NCBI GenBank assembly: GCA_017482485.1
Contig: JAFUMV010000056.1
Location: forward strand, 1-60,461
Reading direction: 5' to 3'
From: Lachnospiraceae bacterium
GTDB lineage: Bacteria; Bacillota; Clostridia; Lachnospirales; Lachnospiraceae
Length of the DNA: 60,461 bases
Shown piece after piece: positions 52,787 to 60,461 of this stretch. Numbering within the stretch: position 1 is the stretch's first letter; each line of letters opens with the position of its first letter. The notes below the pieces were generated by a model. The model searched no databases. It was not told where the DNA came from and worked only from the letters and a program-made list of their open reading frames with translations. The position numbers and the translations under genes are program-made.

Positions 52787-54598
52787 ATGTTTTCTTATAT
52801 TCTGTTTGATCTGGACGGAACGATCAGCGATCCGAAGCAGGGAATCTGCAGCTGTGTGCAGTATGCGCTGCAAAGTTTTGGAATTGAGGAGCCGGATTTG
52901 AGCAAACTGGAGCCTTTTATCGGACCGCCTCTTCGGGACAGTTTTATGCAGTTTTACGGTTTTTCTGCGGAGCAGGCACAGGTCGCGGTTGACAAGTATC
53001 GGGAGCGTTTTTCTGTCATCGGCAAGTATGAAAATACGCTGTATCCGGGGATGAAGGAGTTGCTTGAAGATCTTTGCCGGGCAGGAGCACATCTGGCAAT
53101 TGCATCCAGCAAACCAACCGTATTTGTGGAAGATATTTTGAATTATTTCAAAATTCGCCAGTGCTTTGAAATCGTGGTTGGAAGTGAACTGGACGGAACA
53201 AGAGATAAAAAGGAAGAAGTGGTTGCCGAAGTACTCAAGCAGTTTGGTGCAATCATGACAGCGGAAAAGGCAAATGGCAGCACAGCGGATTTGTCCAAAG
53301 TTGTCATGATCGGTGACAGGAAGTTTGATATTGAAGGTGCCAAAGCGGCGGGAACTCATCATATTGGTGTTGCATATGGCTATGCGCTGCCCGGCGAACT
53401 TCGGGAAGCCGGTGCGGAAATAATTGTGCAGAATGTAGAGGGACTGCGCCGGGTGCTTCTGGGGTATACGCCGCTATCTGCCGGCAAAGCAGCCATGGAT
53501 GTACGTGAAGCTGCAGAGGCCGATGGAAAGGCCGGCGAAATCACCCAGCCCGCGGATGAAACGAAAGTAGGGGTCAGCGAAATCACCCAGCCCGTGGATG
53601 AAACGAAAGTAAGGGTCGGAGAAGCCGCCGGGCCCCTACGGGAGGCTACAGAACCGCAAAGCAAAAATCCAGGCGGTCCTCAGTCTATTTTTTACGGACG
53701 GCCCAGACCAAAAGCCTCTGACGCAGATGAATTTCAACAGTCTATGCCACAGCGCAGCGCCCGCCAGGGAGTGTATTCCGGCAATTTTGATCGTTATCGA
53801 CAGCCGGCGCCGGAAAGCAATTTGAAAAAGGGCCTTAAGGCGATAGGAACCTGTCTGCTGGCAATGATTGTCTATTTGGCTGTTAATGTTATTGTGGCGA
53901 ATCTGGCCGTGATACCGGGAATTTTTCTGGGAAATGTTTATCATTCGGAAGAAAGCTACAGCTTTTGGGTGAATCTGGGCAATGCGGCGGGAACCATCGC
54001 AGGATTTGCAGTATGTTATGGAATCTGGCATAAGAAAATGACAATTCGGGCGACAAAGCCGGTGGACAGGCTCTCACTTCTGCCCATGGCAGTATTGGCG
54101 GCTTCTCTGGCAGTCGGTATGAATGGATTTCTGTCTCTGGTTGAGCTGTATAAATATTCTCCTGCTTTTCAGGAAATTTCGGAGATTCAGTTTGATATTC
54201 CGATCTGGCTGGGAATCTTATCTTATGGAATTTTGGCGCCGCTGGGAGAGGAGGTTTTATTCCGCGGCATCGTTTACGGACAGCTAAAGCGAGTGAGCAA
54301 TGCGCCTGTTGCCATTGTGACTTCTGGGATTTTGTTTGGTCTGTTCCATGGAAATCTGGTTCAGTTTGTTTATGCGACAGTGATTGGCATTGCGCTGGCT
54401 CTGGTTTATGAAATCTATGGCGGACTGTTTTATCCTATCCTGTTTCATGGAATTGCCAACCTGTTTGTCTATGTGATGCTGGACCTGACAGAGTTTGGCG
54501 GTGCGTTTGTAATGCCGCTTTCCTGTATGGTATTTCTGGTGATGGCTGTGGTGAGTCTGGCGTTGATGCTGAAATGGCAGTCAGGGAAAAATAGGTGA
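52787..54598 (+). CDS. HAD phosphatase fused to CPBP intramembrane protease
   Basis: Two enzymes in one 603-residue frame. Residues 1-225 are a phosphoglycolate-phosphatase-like HAD domain: nucleophile Asp8 in FDLDGTI, AIASSKPT, and VVMIGDRKFDIEGAKAAG. Residues 235-345 form a polar linker with a near-exact repeat (EITQPADETKV, EITQPVDETKV). Residues 350-603 hold about seven membrane spans and the CPBP/Abi motifs: Glu488-Glu489 and Arg493 in EEVLFRG and His521 in LFGLFHGN. The frame is continuous. CPBP proteins process prenylated or peptide substrates or give bacteriocin immunity; joining to a HAD domain is not an arrangement I know. AAAGGAG precedes the start. Confidence 0.85.
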   Translation: MFSYILFDLDGTISDPKQGICSCVQYALQSFGIEEPDLSKLEPFIGPPLRDSFMQFYGFSAEQAQVAVDKYRERFSVIGKYENTLYPGMKELLEDLCRAGAHLAIASSKPTVFVEDILNYFKIRQCFEIVVGSELDGTRDKKEEVVAEVLKQFGAIMTAEKANGSTADLSKVVMIGDRKFDIEGAKAAGTHHIGVAYGYALPGELREAGAEIIVQNVEGLRRVLLGYTPLSAGKAAMDVREAAEADGKAGEITQPADETKVGVSEITQPVDETKVRVGEAAGPLREATEPQSKNPGGPQSIFYGRPRPKASDADEFQQSMPQRSARQGVYSGNFDRYRQPAPESNLKKGLKAIGTCLLAMIVYLAVNVIVANLAVIPGIFLGNVYHSEESYSFWVNLGNAAGTIAGFAVCYGIWHKKMTIRATKPVDRLSLLPMAVLAASLAVGMNGFLSLVELYKYSPAFQEISEIQFDIPIWLGILSYGILAPLGEEVLFRGIVYGQLKRVSNAPVAIVTSGILFGLFHGNLVQFVYATVIGIALALVYEIYGGLFYPILFHGIANLFVYVMLDLTEFGGAFVMPLSCMVFLVMAVVSLALMLKWQSGKNR

Positions 54599-54650
54599 TC
54601 CGGCGGTATCCCCGGCCTGGATATCGAGTTGATAGCGGGAATTGTCCAAT

Positions 54651-54714
54651 CCCATATAGAAAAAAGCTGCTCTGCGGATTATGTACCGCAGACACAGCTT
54701 TTTTTCTATATGGG
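54651..54714. terminator. Long bidirectional terminator
   Basis: CCCATATAGAAAAAAGCTG pairs with CAGCTTTTTTTCTATATGGG, and an inner TCTGCGG/CCGCAGA extends the stem. It lies between the convergent HAD-CPBP and asnA genes and supplies T-runs in both directions. Confidence 0.85.
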
Positions 54715-54737
54715 AAATTCCGCTTTCTATCGTTCAG

Positions 54738-55748
54738 TTACAGCAGTGAAATGCCGTTCTTTGCAGCCTCTTTCCGAATTTCTTCCGGCCAGATAGAGCA
54801 CTGCACCTCACCGATGTGGGCTTTCCGCAAAAAGAACATACAGATACGGGACTGACCGATACCGCCGCCGATGGTGAACGGTACTTCTTCATTTAACACC
54901 GCTTTCTGGAAAGGAAGTTCTGCCCGTTCGGGGCAGCCTGCTTTTTGAAGCTGGGAAAGCAGCGCTTCACGATCCACACGGATGCCCATGGAGGACAGCT
55001 CCAGCGAAATATCCAGAACAGGATAGTAAACGATGATGTCGGCATTTAATGCCCAGTCATCATAGTCGGGAGCGCGGCCGTCGTGAGGTTCGCCATTTTC
55101 CAGTTTGTCACCGATCTGCATGATGCAGACGGCACCCTTTGCTTTGGCAATATAATATTCTCTCTCCTTGGGTGTGTAATCCGGGAACATGTCAGCCAGT
55201 TCCTGGGTCGTGATGAAAAATATTTCCTTGGGGAGAATCTCTTCAATGTAATCGTACTGGATGGCCATATACATTTCTGTCTTGCGCAGTGCCTTGTAAA
55301 CATCGCGGACAGTTGCCTTAAGAGTATCGATGGTGCGTTCCTCTTTGGAGATGATTTTTTCCCAGTCCCACTGATCCACGAAAATGGAGTGGATATTGTC
55401 TGTGGTTTCATCCCGACGGATCGCATTCATATCCGTATACAGCCCTTCGCCGTGTGAAAATCCGTATTCCTTGAGTGCGTAACGTTTCCATTTCGCAAGG
55501 GAATGAACCACTTCAGCCTCGTAGTCGTTCTGTTCCTTGATGCCGAAGGAAACCGGACGTTCGTAACCGTTTAAGTTGTCATTTAAACCGGAAGCGGGAT
55601 CCACGAAAAGCGGAGCGGATACGCGCAGCAGATTCAAATGCTTTACGAGAAGGCTCTGGAAAAAGTCCTTCACCGTTTTGATGCCGATCTGGGTATCGTG
55701 CAGATTCAGCTCGGCATGATAATTCTTTGGTATAATCAAATGTTCCAT
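54738..55748 (-). CDS. asnA: Aspartate-ammonia ligase
   Basis: AsnA makes asparagine from aspartate, ammonia and ATP in the cytoplasm; it is related to class II aminoacyl-tRNA synthetases. The 336-residue length is normal. Family segments include HLNLLRVSAPLFVDP, GLNDNLNGYERPVSF, EAEVVHSLAKWKR, GLYTDMNAIRRDE, IHSIFVDQWDWEK and the C-terminal TIGGGIGQSRICM. It is monocistronic; its ribosome site is GAAAGAGGTCAT on the minus strand, an AGAGG 7 bases before the ATG. Confidence 0.97.
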   Translation of the reverse strand: MEHLIIPKNYHAELNLHDTQIGIKTVKDFFQSLLVKHLNLLRVSAPLFVDPASGLNDNLNGYERPVSFGIKEQNDYEAEVVHSLAKWKRYALKEYGFSHGEGLYTDMNAIRRDETTDNIHSIFVDQWDWEKIISKEERTIDTLKATVRDVYKALRKTEMYMAIQYDYIEEILPKEIFFITTQELADMFPDYTPKEREYYIAKAKGAVCIMQIGDKLENGEPHDGRAPDYDDWALNADIIVYYPVLDISLELSSMGIRVDREALLSQLQKAGCPERAELPFQKAVLNEEVPFTIGGGIGQSRICMFFLRKAHIGEVQCSIWPEEIRKEAAKNGISLL

Positions 55749-55840
55749 ATGACCTCTTTCTGCCGCCCTTCACAGGCGGAATGTTCTATCAAACCCTTAA
55801 TCATCTTAATACCGCGTTAAAGTGCTGTCAAGTCTGCTTT

Positions 55841-58456
55841 TTAGGAGTGTGAAGCGTTTTTTGTCCTGCTTTGTGAAGGCCTGCGCAGCAGCCAGTGCAA
55901 TACGAGAAAGGCGCTCAGGCTTGTAAGGCTGATGAGGATGCCTGCATGGAGTCCGGCAGGAACGAAGGTCAGTTCTATGGTATGCTCCCCTTCGGAAAGC
56001 TCTGTGGAGATGAACATGCTGTCATACAGATCAATTTCCGCTTCCTGACCGTCCACTTTTAATGTCCATCCCGGTTCGTAGGCAATGGAAAGAACCAGCT
56101 TTCCGGGAGTGGTAACTGTGATATGACCGTTTACATGAGTATCATCATGGGAATCCACCTCAAAGGATTGTCTGCCGATGTGATCAAGGGTATGGGAGAG
56201 AACTTCCTGATTCAGCCTGCAGACTGTTACTTCCAGCGCTCCCTCTTCCTGATTCTCCAGGGTGATCGCATCGCCTGCCTCATGCCTGCCAAGATCCAGA
56301 ATGTAATCATATTTGATTTTTTTAAAGGTTTTATTTACGCTGTCAGAGGTGAGCTTTACGGTGTCTACCTTGGAACGGCTGCAGTAAGCATAATAATGGC
56401 CGGTTTCTGAGGCCGTAAACTGTGCTTCCCCGTCGTATTCGCTGACCTCTACGGTTTCAAACAGCTTGCCGGGAGCACCTGTGGAAAGCGCGATCCGATT
56501 CTGCAGCTCAAAAGGAGTGGAGCAGGAGTCTTCCAGCGTTTCAGAAGAAAGATTCCAGCTGCTGTCTGCGATGTAACCTGCAGGCAGTGTATAATTGCAG
56601 CGGTACAGATAGACATTATCTTGCTGATCGATCAGGGTATATAAATCCGGATCTTCGTCCGCGGTGCGGGAGAACATATAGCGCACATTTAAAAGTGCGG
56701 AGGACAGAGGTGTCTGCCCGTCAAAGCAGTAAAATACCTTGCTTTCACTTAAGCCCATCCGGTCGTACCAGTTTTCCACGTTTGCATTCGCTGTGGAAGA
56801 AAAAAGCGATGCGGTGGGGTAACCTGCCAGCGTACCGTCGTTTTTTGTCACCCGGCTGAACTTTTCGAAACGGTAAAAATCGGGATCAGATTCCAAGGTT
56901 TTTTCTGCCAGTACCTCATAGGCAGGTAAAGCCTCCAGATATTTGCTTCGACTGGTGGTGGAAACGCTGGTGTAAGCCATGTTGAAGGTGGCTTCAAAAG
57001 CAACCAGACCGACAGCTGCCAGCGCCAACAGACGTTTCCGATCCATCGCTTTATTGACAGCAGAACTGTCAGAAGCACCTGCCGAAGCTGCCTGAGCGCT
57101 GAAATATTTTTTGTAAAGATAAAGAAGCAATGCGTAACTGGCGATCAGTGCAGCACTGAGCACAAAAATGCCGGGTGAGAATGCATCATCTTCCACCAGC
57201 TTTTCCGCCAGCAGAATAAAAAACAGGCCAAATGCGCTGCAGCGAAGCAGCGTCGGAACAGAAAAACCGTCCAGCCGATGAATTGCTTCAAAGCACATGG
57301 TCAGCACCAGCAGAATGTACAAAAAGGACTGGCGGCAGGGCAGGGAGTCAGGGTAGTTAAAACCGTGCCAGATGAAATTCAGTGTATTGACCGAAAAACT
57401 TACGATCAGAAAGGCGCATAATAAAATTTTGCCGATTTTTTCCCGAAGCTTTATTTTGGTGTTGCAGATGTAGAGCGGAATCAGGAAAAAGACAGCGGAA
57501 GAACAGAAAATATTGGGCCAGTGGTCCAGTCCGGTTTCCTTTTTGACACCTGTTGCATGGCGGGCAATCACATCTAGGAAAGAAAAATACCAGTTGACCT
57601 TCTGCGGAAAATTAAATTCCGAAAACTCCGTGAAATTCAGCGCTTCCAGTTCCGGCAGCAGCAAAACGGCCGCCATCCCGGCTGCGAGAATGGAAAACAG
57701 CGCAAAACGTCCGACGGCCAGCAGCACATTTTGCAGGAATGTTTTTATGCTTTTTCCTTCGGCAAGTTCCGGAAGAAGAATGACGAAGTAGAGGCATAAA
57801 AAGATGCAGATCATGATGGAAATATAGTAGTTGGACAAAATGGAGAAAGCCAGCGCAAGGCAGTACAGACTACAGCGCCCCTGTCTGACAAGCCGCTCCA
57901 GACCAAGGAGGATCAGCGGGGCAAGCACAAGGCAGTCGATCCACATGACATTCCAGTTATAAGCTGCCACAAAACCGGACATGGCGTAAAATACGGAAAA
58001 CAGCAGAATGGTAAAATCCTTTGTGGCAAATTTTTCCTTCAGAAAATAAGCGAAGGTAAAACCGCAGAAACCGATTTTCAGGACTACCATATAGCTCATA
58101 AATTCAATGAGATACTGCGCAGGAACAAGAAGCATCAGCCAGTTTAAGGGACTGGCGCTGTAGTAAACATAAAGGGCCAGATAATTGGAACCCATGCCCA
58201 CGTTCCAGGAGTAATAAAGCGGATCTCCTTCTTTCACCTTGCGAAGAAATTCTTCCAAAAAAGGCACATACTGATGATACATATCGGAGTGCATAAAACT
58301 GCCGTCCCCAAAGGGATAGATTTCGTTGCCGATAAAGATGGCCAACATGGAAAGAAAAGGCAGTAAAAATGATAAAAAGCAGATTTTGTTGTCTGCAGTC
58401 CAGCGGCAGAGCTTCTCTGAGCAGCCACGCAAAGCCGCGGTCAGATTTTTTTTCAT
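55841..58456 (-). CDS. YfhO family membrane protein
   Basis: An integral membrane protein of 871 residues with about 12-13 spans in the first 500 residues and an extracellular C-terminal beta-rich domain. The first loop, GDGSFMHSDMYHQYVPFLEEF, and YYSWNVGMGSNYLALYVYY match the YfhO family, GT-C-fold proteins linked to glycosylation of lipoteichoic acid or other cell-wall polymers. ATG 58456 is chosen because GGAGG sits 7 nt upstream; an ATG at 58468 overlaps that site. It follows an LtaS-like gene by 42 bp, and the pair is probably one operon for envelope polymer synthesis or decoration. Confidence 0.88.
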   Translation of the reverse strand: MKKNLTAALRGCSEKLCRWTADNKICFLSFLLPFLSMLAIFIGNEIYPFGDGSFMHSDMYHQYVPFLEEFLRKVKEGDPLYYSWNVGMGSNYLALYVYYSASPLNWLMLLVPAQYLIEFMSYMVVLKIGFCGFTFAYFLKEKFATKDFTILLFSVFYAMSGFVAAYNWNVMWIDCLVLAPLILLGLERLVRQGRCSLYCLALAFSILSNYYISIMICIFLCLYFVILLPELAEGKSIKTFLQNVLLAVGRFALFSILAAGMAAVLLLPELEALNFTEFSEFNFPQKVNWYFSFLDVIARHATGVKKETGLDHWPNIFCSSAVFFLIPLYICNTKIKLREKIGKILLCAFLIVSFSVNTLNFIWHGFNYPDSLPCRQSFLYILLVLTMCFEAIHRLDGFSVPTLLRCSAFGLFFILLAEKLVEDDAFSPGIFVLSAALIASYALLLYLYKKYFSAQAASAGASDSSAVNKAMDRKRLLALAAVGLVAFEATFNMAYTSVSTTSRSKYLEALPAYEVLAEKTLESDPDFYRFEKFSRVTKNDGTLAGYPTASLFSSTANANVENWYDRMGLSESKVFYCFDGQTPLSSALLNVRYMFSRTADEDPDLYTLIDQQDNVYLYRCNYTLPAGYIADSSWNLSSETLEDSCSTPFELQNRIALSTGAPGKLFETVEVSEYDGEAQFTASETGHYYAYCSRSKVDTVKLTSDSVNKTFKKIKYDYILDLGRHEAGDAITLENQEEGALEVTVCRLNQEVLSHTLDHIGRQSFEVDSHDDTHVNGHITVTTPGKLVLSIAYEPGWTLKVDGQEAEIDLYDSMFISTELSEGEHTIELTFVPAGLHAGILISLTSLSAFLVLHWLLRRPSQSRTKNASHS

Positions 58457-58498
58457 AATTTCCTCCATTTCGAAGCGATTTTGGCATAATGCTTCGAA

Positions 58499-60343
58499 TC
58501 AATGATCAAATAAGAGATAGTATTGCAGGGCCCGGTAGTCGTTTAACAGCTCCTTCTGGTCTTTGGCATATGTGAAGGTGCCGTCGGCAAGCCTGACATG
58601 ACTGGCCGAAATTACAGAAACCTGTTCCTTGAGGGTATCCAGAAAATTGAAATAAGCCGGAAGCGGCAAACCAGCTGCCTTCAGGGTTTTGGCAGCGAGA
58701 AAGTTCGCGCTGGTATTTACGTCTGTTTCTTCCTCTATATCATAGTTTGCCCAGATGAAATAGGGCACCTCGTAGCGGAGCGTTTCTTCCTCCGCAGAAA
58801 GGTCTGAACAGGTTCTGCCTTGAAGTTTCAGGACCGGATTCACAACAGAGTCAGTTGGCTGATGGTCTCCGAAAAAGACGATGATCGTTTTTTCCTCTTC
58901 CATGGAAAAATAATTTACCAGCTCCTCGATTGCCTGATCTGACAGCTTCATTAAAGAAAGGTAAGCGGGGAGCAGTTTGGAGTCGGAACCATTTACACTG
59001 ATGTCCAATGAAAAGTTATCATAGTCATTCCAGTCGCTGTAGGAGGAGTGATTCTGCATGGTGACGTTGAATAAAAATAACGGTTCTCCATCCGCCTTAT
59101 TTTCATAAACTTCCAGAATTTTCTCATAATCAGCTTTATCGCTTACATATTTGCGGATTTTTTCGGAATTCTTATAAAATTCCAGAAAATGGGTTTCCTC
59201 AAAGCCGAAATTGGGATAAACTGTGTCGCGATCCCAGCCCGTAGCGTAATAGGGATGCATGGCAACCGTGCGGTATCCCAGCGCTTTTAAATGAGAGGCG
59301 ATGGTAGGTGTCTCATTCTTCACATACTGCTGATACGGAATGCTTCCATAAGGAAGAAAAGCCATGGTGGAGCCGGTCAGATATTCAAATTCGGTGTTTG
59401 CCGTATTGCCTCCTTTGACGGAAACATTCAGCATGCCGGAAATTGTGTTTTCGGCCCCGTCAAGCATACTGTGAACAAAGGGCATATAATCCTCGTTTGT
59501 GGTGAACTCGCCCAGAACCGCAGGATCGGAAAATGCTTCATTCATGATCACGATGATGTTGGGCGTATCTGTGACTGCTGTTTCGGAGCCCGCATAAGCA
59601 TCCAGAAGCTCTGCAGCCTTTTCTTTGGAGTAATGGTCAGGTTTTTCAACGGATACATACTGCAGTTCCATGAGAAAGGCCGTAAGGGTTCCGTTTTTAT
59701 ACTGGATGGTGGTGGGCGTGAAAAGCTTGTCATACAGACGCAGTTTATTCTGGACGATATCTTCGTTATGAAGCATTTTTGTGTAGCCAAAGAGGATCAG
59801 TCCAAAAAAAACAGCGAGTGCCAGCCGCATCTGCCAGGGCCTGATCTTTCGCTTTGCGGATTGTGCGGTTTCCTCCCCGGCTGAGAGGTCCGGGATGTCC
59901 TTTTTGGGTTTGTTCTTTGAAAAACCGGCCTTCTGGAAAAAGGAAATCAGCAAAATGAAAACAAAGCCGGCCAGAACCAGGATAGAAGTCCGATCCAGCT
60001 TATACTCGTAGTTGTCCGCCACGCTGGCCGCAGTGCTGATGGACAGGATATCCCAGGGCTGAATCGGCGCCCCCCGAAATTCCAGAACAAAATAGCCTGC
60101 CAGTCCGTAGATGGCACAGAACAGAGTCTGGAGAATCAACGCAATATTGATGCGCCCCGTGAGCGCATATAAAAAAAGAGCCATTGCTTCAAAAAGAACA
60201 ATGTTCATGATGTGCACGTTCAGCTTCATGGTGGTGAACGGATTGTGGGTGTAGAATTCCATCAGATAAAAATTGCAGATGGGAATGATCCACAAAAAAA
60301 AGTAAGGACCGTATTTTTTGAGACGGTCAGTGAGTTTTGTCAT
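58499..60343 (-). CDS. LtaS-like sulfatase-fold membrane enzyme
   Basis: A 614-residue protein with five spans in the first 170 residues and an extracellular alkaline-phosphatase/sulfatase domain. Metal ligands appear in IVIMNEAFSDP and FFGDHQP. GGNTANTEFEYLTG holds Thr314, the position of the catalytic threonine in lipoteichoic acid synthase (GKTSDAE-type motif). It could polymerise glycerol phosphate on a glycolipid or transfer another phospho-alcohol. Compared with classical LtaS the threonine motif is clearly divergent, so the exact substrate is open. It is upstream of, and probably cotranscribed with, the YfhO gene. Confidence 0.87.
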   Translation of the reverse strand: MTKLTDRLKKYGPYFFLWIIPICNFYLMEFYTHNPFTTMKLNVHIMNIVLFEAMALFLYALTGRINIALILQTLFCAIYGLAGYFVLEFRGAPIQPWDILSISTAASVADNYEYKLDRTSILVLAGFVFILLISFFQKAGFSKNKPKKDIPDLSAGEETAQSAKRKIRPWQMRLALAVFFGLILFGYTKMLHNEDIVQNKLRLYDKLFTPTTIQYKNGTLTAFLMELQYVSVEKPDHYSKEKAAELLDAYAGSETAVTDTPNIIVIMNEAFSDPAVLGEFTTNEDYMPFVHSMLDGAENTISGMLNVSVKGGNTANTEFEYLTGSTMAFLPYGSIPYQQYVKNETPTIASHLKALGYRTVAMHPYYATGWDRDTVYPNFGFEETHFLEFYKNSEKIRKYVSDKADYEKILEVYENKADGEPLFLFNVTMQNHSSYSDWNDYDNFSLDISVNGSDSKLLPAYLSLMKLSDQAIEELVNYFSMEEEKTIIVFFGDHQPTDSVVNPVLKLQGRTCSDLSAEEETLRYEVPYFIWANYDIEEETDVNTSANFLAAKTLKAAGLPLPAYFNFLDTLKEQVSVISASHVRLADGTFTYAKDQKELLNDYRALQYYLLFDH

Positions 60344-60461
60344 ATTGTCCCTTCTTTCTGAAATATACGGCTTTTGAAACCCTCAGAGTACAATGGGACA
60401 CGCGCCCTGTACAGGGAGAATATCGCCGTTAGATTTCATAATAGTCAGCTAATTTGCGGAT

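Noticed and set aside
60429-60461. Possible 3' end of another minus-strand gene at the right edge (reads IRKLADYYEI then stop)
   Set aside because: Only eleven codons are visible, too few to call; the ending resembles helix-turn-helix proteins but cannot be tested in this window.

Overview
The window looks like chromosomal DNA from a Gram-positive anaerobe of the Clostridia, most likely a gut Lachnospiraceae. The reasons are strong AGGAGG ribosome binding sites, AddAB rather than RecBCD, a purine pathway with split PurH functions under a ZTP riboswitch, a ThiT thiamine transporter under a TPP riboswitch, YesM/YesN two-component systems, and Lpl-type sugar ABC transporters without their own ATPase. 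The family assignment is inference; no rRNA or tRNA gene was seen.

Layout. 1-4.7 kb: purine synthesis and salvage. guaB has a near-consensus promoter; a ZTP riboswitch then precedes a PurO-type IMP cyclohydrolase and a stand-alone AICAR transformylase. 4.7-12.7 kb: housekeeping and small regulators (DUF975 membrane protein, glutaminyl-tRNA synthetase, MocR-type regulator, acidic membrane-anchored protein, TetR regulator with a DUF6062 protein, uracil permease). 12.8-19.9 kb: the addB-addA recombination helicase/nuclease pair. 19.9-31 kb: sugar handling (two mutarotase-fold proteins, an AraC regulator, a large DUF5107-TPR protein, a GH2 beta-mannosidase and a GH36 alpha-galactosidase).

31-51.2 kb is the centre of the accessory content: two complete sugar-uptake modules side by side. 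Module 1 has a YesM kinase facing away from two permeases, a GH3 glycosidase, a lipoprotein binding protein, an AraC-type response regulator and an (alpha/alpha)6-like protein of unknown family. Module 2 has a lipoprotein binding protein, two permeases, a GH95 fucosidase-type enzyme and a YesM/YesN pair. Neither module has an ATPase, so both probably use an MsmX-like ATPase encoded elsewhere. The module 1 response regulator appears to carry a one-base frameshift at its receiver-domain start.

51.4-60.4 kb: thiT with a TPP riboswitch on the minus strand, an unusual fusion of a HAD phosphatase to a CPBP membrane protease, asnA, a YfhO-family membrane protein and an LtaS-like sulfatase-fold enzyme.

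The most unusual signal is non-coding. A ~315-bp intergenic element occurs three times (left edge, ~4.3-4.6 kb inverted, ~52.4-52.7 kb). Each copy is built from four ~35-nt inverted repeats with GGGGTAT/ATACCCC ends, at nearly fixed spacing of 71, 52 and 71 nt where measured. I do not recognise it as a described element. Copy 1 runs directly into a 4 x 23-bp tandem array upstream of guaB.
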